Origin: Eutypella sp. D-1
Taxonomy: Eukaryota > Ascomycota > Sordariomycetes > Xylariales > Diatrypaceae
Length of the DNA stretch: 64,000 nucleotides
Reading direction: 5' to 3'
Assembly (NCBI GenBank): GCA_023313575.1
Contig: JAJTTP010000001.1
Coordinates: 1,178,001 to 1,242,000, forward strand
The number at the start of each line of letters is the position of its first letter. Within the stretch, counting starts at the first letter, position 1. Under the pieces are notes generated by a model, which saw only the letters and a program-made list of their open reading frames with translations, ran no database searches and had not been told where the DNA came from. Position numbers and translations under genes: made by a program. This document shows, piece by piece, positions 11,497-24,226 of this stretch.

Positions 11497-12640
11497 TTAC
11501 TCGGCGGTGGGGAAGTTCCTCATGCCCTCGAAGCCACCCTCGCCGCTGTTGTTCCTGACGCCGGCGTTGGGGTTGGAGTTCCGCCGACCGCTGCCCTCGG
11601 TGCGGGGTTGGGCGTAGTCGCAGCGCAGCCTGCGGCTGCCGAGCTCGACCTCGTTGAGCTGCTCGACGGCCTTGATGGCGCTTTCGACGTCGTGGAAGTC
11701 GGCGTGCGCGAAGCCACGCGGCCAGCCCGTCGCGCGGTCGATGGCGACCCGGACGTCCTTGACGTTTTCCAGCGTCTTGAACACGGCGTTGAGGTCCGCG
11801 TCCGACGTCTCGTACGGGATGTTACCGATGAATACCGACGTCGTCGGCTCCTTAGTACTACCCCTTCTGCCTTCCGCCGACGGCTGCTCACGCGGCTTCA
11901 CGTTGATGCGGCGGCCGTGCCAGAACGACCTGTCGGCGCTCTCGACTGCGCGCTTGGCGGCTTCCTCATCCGCGAACCGGATGAAGCCGAAACTGCGATG
12001 ACTCGTTAGACAGTGCCGAGATATATCAGAGACCCGGGGGAAAGAGGGGGGGGGGGGAATTGGGAAGTAATATCCAGCTCGGTGGGACGAGCGGAGCGGA
12101 TACCGCTGGGTGGTGTCTTAGTACATACCCTCTGCTGAGGCCACGGCCGTCCTTGACAATGCGAATATCCTCAATCTCTCCGTACTGAGCGAAGGCCTCC
12201 TTGAGGTGGACCTCAGTGGCATCAAAGGTCATGTTGCTGATGTAGATGGAGGTGCCGTCCTCAGCGGGGAAGTCAGTCGGCTTCTTCTCCGCGGCGGCGT
12301 CCCCAGCCTCCTCCTCCTGAGCAGCGCGCGCAGTCTGCGAGAACGCCCTGGCCAGGCGCAGAGTCGCGGCAGGCTTGGTGTTGACCTTGCTCACATGGAC
12401 AGCGAAGGAGGCAACCTGCTGGCGCGGGACAGCCGCGGCAGCCCTGATGGAACTGCTCGCGGCGCGGAGAGCGGCACGACGAACGGAATACCTATAGCAA
12501 GGGAAAGAGAGTTGCCATGTTAGTTCTGTTCTACAATTACAAAAGAAAAGGAAAAAGCAAAGAAAAAAAAAGAAAAACCGGAAAGAAGAGGGAATTGGCA
12601 TTGCGGCGAACTTCGTTAAAGAAACAGAGATAACTTACAT
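11497..12640 (-). CDS. Two-RRM RNA-binding protein, probably mitochondrial; split start codon
   Basis: Exons 12640-12639 (only AT of the ATG), 12491-12129 and 11992-11497 give 286 residues. Intron 1 (147 bp, GTAAGT...CTATAG) interrupts the start codon as AT|G; intron 2 is 136 bp. The N-terminal ~55 residues are rich in Arg, Ala and Ser with almost no acid (MYSVRRAALRAASSS, later ARAFSQTARA), as in a mitochondrial presequence. RRM1 spans about 82-155 (RNP2 IYISNM at 83-88, RNP1 RGFGFIRF at 121-128). RRM2 spans about 175-250 (VFIGNI, RGFAHADF). The tail is Gly/Asn-rich. A role in mitochondrial RNA metabolism is an inference from targeting plus RRMs; the specific RNA is unknown. The RRM calls are firm; the first exon is the least certain part. 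Confidence 0.85.
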
Positions 12641-14269
12641 CTTGATCAGAGTTGGATTTGTCTTGTCTGTAATGAATGATAATCCTGTCACAGATGTTGA
12701 GGGTGAAGGGAAAGGTAGAGTTTTTTTTTGATGTTGTAAGGTGTAGGTTGATAGGAAGGAAAGGTAGCAGCGATTTCACCTTGCGTAGAAGTTGTTAGGT
12801 GGTATAAGGTCCTCTCAAACACAAACGAACCTCCAAAAATCCAATGAATTGGGGGACTTGCCGGGCGAGAGAATTTTTTGGTCGATAGCGATGTGGGCAC
12901 CTCCGATAAGGTACTTTTTTTTCACTATGTACAATACTATGGTAGGTTTGCCCCCCCGATAAGCCCCGATAAGATTCCGAATTGTGTGATTGTTTTAAGT
13001 TCCCCGCTAACTAAATCCACATCTACCTAGGTAAGTAGATTACGATAATACGATAATGGCGGATAATGGGTTGCAGAAAGCCCTTCAGATACGTTATAAA
13101 TGGCTTTGCGGCATATCCTCCCTATTGTATACTGCAGGTACCTATTATGTAGGTTACCCAGGTACTTAGGTATGCACCTAACGATGTAGCTACCGTGTAT
13201 CGATTAAAGGGTCTTCGTTGCCGCAATCGATACACCTTTGAATCGACTGGTTTTCACATTGCTTAGGCCACAGGCATGTTATGTTCATCGGGAATCTTTC
13301 TATTGGTTGCGTGCCACACAGGAAGCATGCCCTCAAGACAAGCTTGCTTGAGATATATTCCAAGGATACTAGTCCTACACACACACACATGCACACAAAC
13401 ACTATAGGGGGGCCAAGCCCGACATCGTCATCCCTCTTTGAACACCACCACCGAACCCCCCCCCCCCCCAAACCATCTTCATCTTCGATTCATCCCTTTT
13501 CCCCCCTCGTGGCCCGCGCATATTCATCATGTCCTTCGCTGGTGGGAAGCGAGCCATCATGCTCTCGCTGCTCGCTGCTCGCCCAATGGCGTACGTCCCA
13601 AGGATCCGATGATGGGTATGGGTATATATAGAGACGCGCCCAGAAGCCTCTCCATGGTAAAGAACAAAACAAGGAAAATTATGCCGTAGAGTGGCCCGGA
13701 AACAGCTCTAGTGGTAAGCCATCATCACCCGGCCGCCACATCATGTCGTCGACGCAGTTGTCTATCATTCTCCCCAACCCGAAGTGAAGGCCCGATTCTC
13801 CGTCCCATAACCCCCCTGTCCGCCCTCTCCCCACCCCACGCCTTTTTTTATAACACAGACAAAGGAACAATCAATTTTTAGGACCAGACTAGCGTCGCCC
13901 GTCGCGCGTAGGTATGTCTGACCAGGTCGGTACCATTAACTCCCATGAACCCTTTCCTACGAGCTGTATTGGTCGCGAGGCTTTCGGTGTTTGCTGAACC
14001 ATCGTGAAGCAGCCAATGCTGGTCCGGACCCCGCGTATGCAACCTCGAAGCTGAGGGCTCACATCCAGAGTAAAACATCCCAACAACAATAAAATGAACT
14101 CTTTGCTTCGGGGTGCTGGCTATAACCAGGTTGATGTGGGCTAAAAATTACGTGAAAGGGGTATCCAGTATGATTTGAAAAGGGCTGCTGCGTTATCTCT
14201 CTGCAGCGATGCGGTAACAATAGTAGATACAGAAGAAATAGTGCCAGACTATGTCCGTGGATGCTTCAT
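12641..14269. other. Intergenic region between the RRM gene and the bHLH gene, no gene supported
   Basis: This region contains the presumed promoter of the RRM gene (minus strand, from 12641 up) and the 3' flank of the bHLH gene. There are CCTAGGTA-type tracts (about 13023-13036 and 13135-13172), an AC microsatellite near 13379-13388 and a poly-C near 13457-13469. No convincing coding frame or RNA gene was seen. Confidence 0.6.
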
Positions 14270-15837
14270 TTAGTAGCGGTCTTGCCGAAATCCGTTTGGT
14301 CGGTCATCGTACTGAACCCCCGTCATAGAGTCGGGTCCGTTCGGGAGGTTCCCACTTAGAGAACGCAGTGGTGGCAGTTCTGGCCGTTGTGGTTGCTGTC
14401 TCCCATACGGATCTTGCGAATACGACTCGGCCGCAGCCTGGGAAGATGATGCGTGACTTGTTTGGCTCTGTGAAGGCGGCACGGGCACTCCATTACGCAA
14501 CTGCGCGTTCTCCCCGCGCATACGTTCTAACTCGCGGCGCAGGAGCTCTGCTTCTTGAATCGAACTTTGGTAGTGACTTGAAAGTTGCTTGATGGCTTCT
14601 TGCTGCCGTTGATGCTCAGTAATGGCTGAACAGCAGGTTAGTATTTGAGCAGATAAGATGACATGGACATTGTTCTTACCCTTAGTTAGAATCTCCCATT
14701 TAGAAGCCTTGGACCCGCGCTCTTGGGGCATTAAATCCCGAAGTTGTTCAAACAGCTCTTTCATCTCAGTCCTTCGTCTCCGTTCTGCAAGCTTGTGGCT
14801 CACACGAAGTTCTGGTGTCCGACTGTAGGGTTGTGCACCATTTGGCGGGCTCGACTCTTCACTCTGAAGATCCGAGAGCTGCTTGTGCTGCAGAGTGTGA
14901 TGATGGACGTGAACTTGCGGGAAATCACCGGAAACGTTCGACATGCGCTGGTACTCCCCCAGCCCCTCGTCAAGCCGTCGTTGACCTGGGGGCAGCCGCG
15001 ACTCGGATGTGAACTGGCTGCTCGCGATTGATTCGGCAACACTGCTTCGTCTTGAATCATAGAAACTGTGGTTCCCCGTCGCGGATGGTACCCTCTGTAT
15101 CTCTTCCTCAGGGAAGGCCCATGCCTGACCTTTGGTGGGTTCCGCGGCTCTGGCAATGTTGCTAGTGGCGGGTCCGGTGATGGCAGGGGCTGTCCTGATC
15201 GTCTTGGAGTGGTGCCCTTCTGGGGTCCGTTCGACATTCGGCTGGTACCCGTTCGATATCCTATGCGTCGAAAGTTGATCAATGCCCGCTCGTGGGTTTC
15301 GCTGTTGCGCCAAAGTGCCCTGGATCGATGTCGTCGACTGATTTTGACTAGCATAAGGCGAGCTGCCTATTTTCATGTCGCCGAAATTTTGATTCATCCG
15401 ACTATCAACGCTCTCCCGGCGCGATTCCCTGCCAATATTCGCTAAACTACCTGACTCCAATGACTGCGGACGATCGTAGCGTTGACCGCCAGGTGACGCA
15501 GGGGAAACCATCGAGGCGACACTCATATTGCTGACTGGGGATATTAAGGGTTGCGGAACAAGATTCGTTGTCGTCGGCGAGGGCGTCTTATCGTGCGCGG
15601 GATATACATTGAGCCCTATGCCAGATGCCGCGGATGTATCTAGATCAAAATATTTTAGCATACCTATATAGATCGTCGGGTATCCAATGCATGTGACGTA
15701 CGCTTGCTGGAGGCATCTGTACTCGAATAATAGGCGGAATCTCGGTGGTCGTCGGGAGCGTTAAGAACAGTAGCCAGCCCCGCCGGCAGCTTATGAGAAA
15801 CGGGATGTTGATGTTCGGCCGCCATCTTGAAGGCCAT
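14270..15837 (-). CDS. bHLH transcription factor, DevR/Esc1-like
   Basis: Exons 15837-15702, 15639-14680 and 14625-14270 give 483 residues. Intron 1 is 62 bp; a 38-bp alternative ending at 15664 is also in frame but unusually short. Intron 2 (54 bp, GTAAGA...ATACTAACC...CAG) lies inside the bHLH domain and rejoins KWEILTK to AITEHQRQQ. The domain begins near residue 322 (RVSHKLAERRRRTEMKELF). His327, Glu331 and Arg335 form the H-E-R pattern expected for E-box (CANNTG) binding. Helix 2 runs into a Gln/Glu-rich coiled-coil-like stretch. The rest is Ser/Pro/Gln-rich and presumably disordered. It resembles the Pezizomycotina DevR group, linked to conidiation and sexual development, but I cannot separate orthologue from paralogue. 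Its upstream side faces an exceptional 14-kb gene-free stretch. Confidence 0.85.
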
Positions 15838-16200
15838 TTACCGTCGTTCTAGCCTTTCCACTTTCTCGTAGGTAGATGGTAGGTAGATAGAAGGGGCGAA
15901 GGACAAAGACGCGCGTTAGGGAAGAGTGGATGGCGTGTTTTGGGCTCTTTAGAGAACCCAAATAGAAGGAGAAGTTTGGAGGTTTCCTTGACTCCCTCAA
16001 CAAAGATTGGAGGGTATACTGGGAATAAACTATACACAATATGACAATGTAACAACCGACAAGGACAACACAACAACACACCACTATTGTATATAATTAA
16101 TAGAGTGCGAACTCTTAAGAATAATCAGGCAGGTGGGGGTGTAGAGGACATGAGTGCTAAGCGTCCAATTGCACCAAGGCGCAACCGGTCACACCCGTGG

Positions 16201-16267
16201 ACACACACACACTCACTCACTCACTCACTCACTCACTCACTCACTCTCACACTCACACACACACACA
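16201..16267. repeat. Compound AC/(CTCA)n microsatellite
   Basis: AC dinucleotides, then about eight ACTC units, then AC dinucleotides again. It lies about 360 bp upstream of the bHLH start codon (minus strand), so it may fall in the leader or promoter. It is not coding. Confidence 0.92.
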
Positions 16268-18723
16268 GCCTCGAGGTGGGATTGGGTAAAAGTAACGGCG
16301 AAGGGCTTCGTAGCGATAATTTTGAAAAGACCTAGGGATATTTGGAGGATATTCGAGGATACTTGAGGATATTTGAAAGTACAGTATTAAGTTGTATAGT
16401 AGTGTATAATTGTATAGCAAGTGGGATGGATTACTACTACCTAAGTAGGCTGAAAGTAGGCTGAAGTAGGCTGAACTGGGGAAGAATAATAAGTAGTCTC
16501 AAAAGTAGTGAGAATGTGAATAAGGGAATAAGGAACTATTTTGAGAAGTTGAAGAAACGTTTGAGAAACTGTAGCCGTGCGAGATAGCCTGCCAACCCGT
16601 CCTTAACTACTAGAAACTACTACTGTACTGGGGACTACTAGAACCACTTCATCAGACAAGGGTTGAATAATGAAGTCTATGTGTGTGGCAGCTGTATGAA
16701 AGAGGTATTTACTAGGAGAGTTTACTAGGATGAATAAGGGACGGGAAGGGAGACAAGGAGAGAGAGAGAGAGGTTGAGAAGTTCTAAACTTGTCGGCCTG
16801 TCAAGTCATGGGAGAGTTGTCCAGGGTGGATTTTCACAGGTTCGCTAACCTACCTAGGGTAGACTAGTAGCTAAAGTTGCTAATCCTTTAGTGGTATAAA
16901 GGTATCGGTTACTTACGTAGGAGGGACCTACGTTAAAAGGGATCCCCGGATTGGACCGTCTTGGGTGTCAGTGGTGTCTTTTTGGTACCTACCTACGTAC
17001 CTATCTTTTGGGGGAGTGGAGCATCAAAGGTCTAGGTAGGCAAGGTATCTAGTAGTAGGTAGGTAGGCGTGTTGGCGTGTTGCTTCTGACGGATACGTAC
17101 CTTACTGCTAGGGGCGGGCACCGGGGGGGCCACAAGGGAACGGCAGGTGGGAAATCCATATGGACTACTGCATCTATCAGGATATATGTGCAGTGTAGTT
17201 CAGTATAAACCTACCTAATGTAGGTAGCTCAGATGGTAAATTCACTGCAAATGGGTAGAATGTCCGTTACTTATCCAAAGTATGGATATCAAAGCATGCG
17301 TACACCTTATAATTCCCGCAATGCCTAATAAGAAATAGAGCTAAGGCAGGAACAGGCGTCCGTAGATGCTCAAAAAGATGCCTATGTAGGTGTGAGTAAT
17401 AAGATGATCAGGTGTACAGAGGGCACGAGATGCAACCATGATTTCTGAAGATATCTAATGAACAACCCTTGTTGTTTACAGACTGAGCAAACGAACTACA
17501 TACCGTAGGTAGATAGACTTTTTAAGACCCGTTTAAGAAGGAACTTGGAATGAATAGGCCCTGCAATTACCTACCTACATATAGGTATAATTGTCAATTA
17601 TATGTATACTACCTAAGTACAAGTACCTAACCTCAGGGCGTGAATGGTTGTACCGCTAGCCATCGAGTTTTTGAGTCCCGGCTACCTACAGGGAATCAAT
17701 CGCAGGGAATCGTCGCATGGCCTTTAGCGACTTAGAAAATAGGCCGAAAGGGGAACATATGCCGATTGTAGCAGGTACCGCCAAGCCCTTTGGATCGAAC
17801 CTGCCGCAACCTCACGAAAGCCTCACCTGCTACAAATAAAGTGATTGATCGAAGGCAGGTGTATCCCAAGAGGTTTCTTATTTCGCGTGGCTCGGGCACG
17901 TACCGAAAACATCGAGACCAAGTCAGCGATACATTTCCATATTCTCCCCTCCCTCCCTCCTCTCCTAGCCCCTGATTAGTTGACTTACTAGTACCTTCTC
18001 CCCCCGCCCCATGTGCACATGTGGCTCTTGGGCGGAGACCCCAGGTGTCATGTACATATAGTTACATTCTCATTCTCCGATTCAAATGTCTCATGGGTTA
18101 GTGACAATAAGGCTGTAGGTGCATTTCCCATCTCTTGGCGTAGGGAGGGCCCTTCAGTACCCCTACAGAAGTGAAGTGACCCTACACATGCTCCCCTACA
18201 GTACACATATCCAGATTACCAGGTTGCCAGACAGGAAATCCAGGATCCTGCTACAGAACTTAACCCGAACCTAACCTTGTGGACTTTGTTTTTTTCCCCC
18301 CCAAAAAGAGACACTCGGGAATCTCATGAGGCTGCTACATAGGAGTGTTGTTGAATGGCATCGCGCACTTGAATTCCCATGTATGCACGTACAACGCGCG
18401 CAGGTACGAACCTATGTACATGACATACTCGCCATTGTAACCCCTGCAAGACAGACAGGTAGAAAATCAGGTACTACTTTTGTGGTCGTCCAATGCGACG
18501 CTGCGCTGGGAGGGACAGTAGGAAACTTGCCCAGTAGCAGAACCGCGGGATATTTCGTACGTTGCGAGACACACAGGAGACTACTGCGGCCCGCGTCGTC
18601 CAGACGGGGGGACCTGGATGAACGCCGAGCACAGCCCGTTTCTTCTATTGTTATTCGTCCACACACTGTCTAACAAATACAAGAAGAACGAAAGTTCCAG
18701 CTCATGACTCAATTGGAAGTCGT

Positions 18724-18770
18724 TGAGTCGGTTCGAGTCGAGTCGAGTCGAATCCAGATTGTGTCGAGTC
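18724..18770. repeat. GAGTC-type minisatellite
   Basis: Imperfect tandem GAGTCG/GAGTC units (three perfect neighbours, diverged copies on both sides), followed about 30 bp later by a CT microsatellite. It lies in the gene-free stretch; no coding frame is attached. Confidence 0.8.
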
Positions 18771-21700
18771 ACTTTAGTCTTCACCCACTTGACAACAACT
18801 CGCTCTCTCTCTCTCTCTCTCGACAACTCCACTCCATCCAGTCTGCCAGTTCTGTTGTGGGTTCAATAGCCGCGCAGTGAACCACCTAGCTGGAGTTGAT
18901 GAAACACTTAAAGGTGTCGGTAAACCCCTCCCGTGCAGACGCTTTGGCATCGCAGCGGCTCATGCTTTGTGCGAGTCTAAACGTAGTCCGGGAAAAAAAA
19001 AGTTCAAGTTCCAAGGTTACGTCGATCTGGCACCGGGTGTTCAATCCGAGGCCAACGCTTGCCCCAAAACGAACATCACATACTATGTATAAGTTCACAA
19101 ACGGGTCTGCGTGTGCGGGTGTACCTCTGTGATATGCTGCGCTCCCACCCACTCTCGCGGTACTGATGGTACGAGGCGATATATTTTTGGTTCATCATCA
19201 TCATTAGTTATCATCCCTAACCGTCAATGACTATAAGTACCTTCCCCCGTGGTTAGGTGCCCTTTCAAACATCTCACCCTCTGGTTGGGTATGAATGTCA
19301 CAGGGATTTGTCTCCATCTAAAGTTCCTAGATCCATCCAATCCCTGTTCGAACCGGTCCCATCAGGTACCTGACAACCTTCTTTTCTTGGTGACGTTACT
19401 CGTCTCAACTTCATCCCTAAGCACATATGTGTCTACGCGTATGTTTGAATATGCCTGAAAAGGGGAAGCTCGTCGGGGTTCCCATAACTACCTACCGTAC
19501 ATTAATACGTCGAGTGGCCAGGATGCATGATGGTGGACGATGATGGATGATGGCCTAACTAGAAGGTAGCCGTCACGTAATGCCATGCTGACCAGCGACA
19601 ATCCGATGTTCTTTATGTTACCCGCCCGCCCTGCTGCTATCTAGCGCATCACGGCACGATGCCGCCGCTCCACGCCGCCGCGCACGCTTATTATTTCTTC
19701 CTTTTCGTTGCACGGGTATACCCACCGTCTATACTTTCACGTAAGATTATAGTTGACCTGGTATGGTTTGGTTTGATGGGGCAGACCAGGCAACCCAGCC
19801 GATCATATTCTTATAGGCCAAGGCCAGTCCAGACGTCAGCTCACATGGCTGCATAGCAACGCACTTGCTAATTACGAGATCCCTTTTTCCTTTTTTCGAT
19901 CTTTGTTTTTCTTTTGGCGCTCGATTAATCTTGCCAATCTTGCGCCACCGATCCAGAACTCACAAAAAGAAATACAGAAAAGCAACGGCGGCGTAAAACT
20001 AACTAAATCTAAGATCTGATATACGATATACGATATCTACTAATCTCTGCCTTGCTAGCCCAAATCATAGTTCGGAGATGAAATCGAAGTTTCGTCCGCT
20101 TCTTTTTACTTTCAGTATAACCAATAATCTTCGATAGATAGCATTCAGGGACACATGATTAGTATAAGTACAATGCTTAGTATAGGAAGGCGGACCGCTG
20201 TTTAGACCCTCCCGTCAAGGCAACCTGGGGGTTGAATATAAGAGTCACCTGGCAGTTAGTTTTCAAGGTATCTAATTTAACATCACATGGTGAGACACGG
20301 ATAGCATGTTATACACCGAGGTGCAGGCGAGATGAAGGGCACGCCATTTTCTCGTTCGCGCTTTATTGCTCCACAAGCGTGCCCCCCAAAGAGAAGGGGG
20401 AGCTCCTTTCCCGTCTTACACGCAAGATAGCCGTCAATCAATCCGGGGATCCCAATCTTGATCTCGGCACCTAACAAGCCCTGCTTTCTTTTTTTCCCGG
20501 CGCCTCGAGCTGTCACTAATGACCGGGACTAGCGATGTGCTTAACCCGATACGACCCAATACATGGCGCAGCCCTAGGATGCCACGAGGGGGATGGGGGG
20601 CGGAAAAGGTCGATGGAATGGGTATGGCCTAGGTTTTCGGGCCTACTGCTCGAGCTCTCCCACGTCCAAGAAGCATCGTGTGGCTGCATGACCGCGCATC
20701 GTATTATTGAGCATATGATATAGCTACATAGGTTTTGTCCAGATGGCGAGGGCGCGCAGCGGACGAGGAAAAAGGAAAAGAAAAGACATGTAAAAGTCAG
20801 ACAGGGGTTACATTGCATTTGCATTACGCCTCGAGGGCCTCGAGGATAAGCCGCGTGCCGGCTGGCCATCGTCAGTCAAACGATTGTACACCACTACTAG
20901 CCATTTACAGTTTTATTGTGTCGTCCAACTGCTTATGTATATCTGAATTACGACTCTTTAAGTAGACATCAGAATCCCAAATCTGATATTGTCGCCGCAT
21001 CCATAATCCGTCATCGGCAATAATTATCCCACCATTCATCGACATGGGCACGCCGGCCAATCTCTATGTGGACGAAGAAGTGCGAACTTATCGAGTAAAG
21101 GGCCTACCTATCTAGCACAACAATCTAACTGCATGGGTGTATCATCTCATCACGATGTGCCTAACGATATACAGTACTATTAAACCGGCCCCCGAGACCC
21201 GCGTTCTCTTGTCAAGGCATGGTCAGCCTGCATGTTCAGGATTAGCTTGGCATCGGGCGCTGCAAGGCCTGCCTACACGTGGCCCCCGGCTCGATCCAGG
21301 GCCGTCCGTTCCTTTTTCTTTATCTTCTTGTTCGATCTTAATCAACTTAGCCGAGACGTGCCCGCGTTCCTCAAATCACACATACATCGAGGTGGGGAGG
21401 ATTGGGCGTAGAAGAAGTCCCTGGGATAACAAACCCCCTAAATAATCGAACGCACGGACCTCGTTATAAAAGGAGTTTTGCATCGTCCTAGGACACCTCT
21501 GGGAATAGAAAAGTAAGTTTAAAACTGGGGGGACATATCTATACATAGCAGAAAACCGTTTCGGATATTTAGTTAATTGTGCATGTACCTTACCTATACG
21601 GGTATTTGTCTGTACGGGAGGATCTCTTGACCCTTGAAGGCTTTTTTCTTCTTCTCTCTGTTTTGCTTATTCCAGTAAGCAGCCTAGCAGGAAAGGGAAA

Positions 21701-24185
21701 CACGGTATGCGTACCGTACATGGACGGCCCGAACAGGACCGGTTTAGGCGTATCGCCCGCGCGCCCATAACGACGTATACTCCTCCTCGTAGCCACGTTC
21801 CGCCCATACCTAGGATGCAACCTAGGGTGTATATCATCTCCCGCACCCTCCTCCCCCAACCTACTGCACATAAGTAAGCATTCACACATGTATGGCTACC
21901 TTGGCAGAGAGAAGGTAGAAGAGAGGTAGGTAGGGTATCAGTGTGAGTGGGTGTGGTGTGATGTAGGACGAACGAACCATGAAAAAGCAACTCAATTACT
22001 TTGTAATTCCGGGTTAGAGCGTACATGAGGGTGTAAAGATGGTGGTGTCGCCCTCAAGCCACTCTCCGCTTTTTGTTGCCCTCCCTGCCTCCCCCTTCCC
22101 TCCCTGTCCTCCCTGCCCTGCCCTCCTTGTCGAGCTGCTCTTGCATGACTAGGCTCTCAATGGCGTTGATGGGTTGGATAGGTTAAATTCAAACGTGCTC
22201 GGTGATCATCGCACGTGGTTGTGGGTTGCTGCCACATGAGTCTAACAGGCTACCTGACTCCTTACCCTACACTTGCCCTACCTGGTAGAAGTACCGTTGC
22301 ATGCTGGGCAACCGTCCGCCACCACCTTACCCTGACTATAGGTAGATAAAGGGCCTCCCGTATACAATTCATCACTGTAGCAATTCTAGCCCGTGATTCC
22401 TGTTGCGACTGGCTAGGAAGGTATTGTAGACGGCGTCGTCTGATGTTATACTGCACGCAAGCCCCCCGGGGGCAGTTTGGGGCGCAGATCGCTTCTTGGT
22501 TTAGTATTTCGAGGCGTTCCGATGCTCATCATCAACGAAGCGGAACTTCCCACCCCGATAGAATAGAATTCCCTCTGGTTAGAGTACATAGACAGGGCTT
22601 ACCCACGTAATCAAGAAAATGGCAGCTAACCTGCCTAGTCAAAGTATGCACGCACGTTACGGCGGATCACGTCGCTGCCGAAGCCTCTAACCCAACTCCC
22701 TATCAAGGGACCGGATCTTTCCAGATGCACATATAAGCCGAGTATGCAGCCACATATAATACGGTTGCGTGCCAAGCAAATATCGTTGAGTTTTTATTTC
22801 TTATTTTTTTAAAACGAAAAAAACTTTTCTCTCACCCCCGATTTTCGTCCTCAGGCCCTTTGAGCAGGCCCGCCGTCTGTCAGCCTCTCGTTCTACGTTC
22901 CGGCTTGTTTTCTTCGAACTGGCTCAGAACCAGGGCGTTTGGCCGTTTGCTACTTAGGTGCACCTGTTCGGATCCCTGTGACTTCTTGTGATGGATGTGA
23001 TGATGATGGTTGGAGTCGGTGCTGGGGTTGTTATGTTACACCACCCTTCTTTTTCTCGCCTTACGGCATGCGTATTATGCTACCTAGGCAGGGTAGGCCT
23101 GGGCTGGTTCGGTATAAACATACTAATCCTAGAAAAGCGATCGACTCCCAGGGCTCCTTACCCTGCCAGACTGTACTGTGTGCATGTCCCTTCGCAGGGT
23201 TCGTGAGATTTCGTTCATTTTGGAAGGCACTTATTGTTTATATAGGCACGCACGTCACAAGCCGCGAGATACACCCCTCCTAGTTAGTTATCTGTCTTGA
23301 CTCGTCTGCGTTTAGAAGTCTAGCCACGGTCGGTCCGACGAAGCATCCCTGTTGCGGAGGTTTGCCCTTCGTAGCACTCGGTGTCGAATGTGTCGGCGTC
23401 TCAGGGCGTCCCCAGGGCCTGACATGTATTTACGGACAGAGGAGCTATGAATACCAGTGGCAGTCTAAAATCCTTCTGTGCTCTAGGGCCTTCCTGGCCC
23501 GGAGGAGACGCCGCAATGCTACGATGTAGGCCCGCCCGCGCTTTATACGGTGTGTATACTCGGCGCATATACATGGCGCATACACGGCGCATACGGAGTA
23601 CTACCGTGGCGGTTGTTCTCCCCGCAGATCTCACCATCTCACTCTCCTTCCCCTTCCTTCCCCCCAAAGGAAAAAAATAGTGTCGCTTATCACTCGGGAT
23701 GACACCATTCTCGGCATACATGACCGCGGCTTCTGACTTTCCCCGCATCTTGTCTTTGTCGAAAGTAGATCAGGTACCCGATCAAGAAGGTTTCCTCTGC
23801 GGCAACATGCAATGCTTACACACAGGTACATATACAAGATGCTAGGTATAACGCGCGGCTCCTAGCACATGTGAACCATGAGATTCGGGGGGGCGAGATG
23901 TCCACGTGCGATAAGCGCTTTCTACCTGGCGTTTTTTCCACGCCTCCCTTGGCTCTCTTAGCCCCCATAGATCGACGCCTCCCTCTTCCCCGCGTAGTTA
24001 GTTAAACGGCACATTTTGTGACCGCCAGATTTCATGTTTGCAACTGCACGCGGACTCACACATACTACTGCATACACAGCTTAGTTTAGCTAATTGTTAA
24101 ACTTTTTCTTTTCTTCAGAGTGAGAACTCCGTTCAGTGAGCGGAGGGGGTGCGGGTCGTGTCTGGGTACCGATCTACTTAGTATC

Positions 24186-24226
24186 GACTCCGGACGAGTC
24201 CGGACGATCTCTGAACCAGAGATCAG
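24186..24226. other. Two adjacent palindromes with a CGG-N6-CCG arrangement
   Basis: The 15-mer at 24186-24200 is an imperfect palindrome (GACTC...GAGTC arms) overlapping CGG-ACGAGT-CCG at 24191-24202. Six bases on, 24206-24224 is a perfect 8-bp inverted repeat (GATCTCTG / CAGAGATC) with a 3-base loop. CGG-Nx-CCG inverted triplets are the classic site form for Zn(II)2Cys6 regulators. Whether these are protein-binding sites is inference. Confidence 0.4.
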
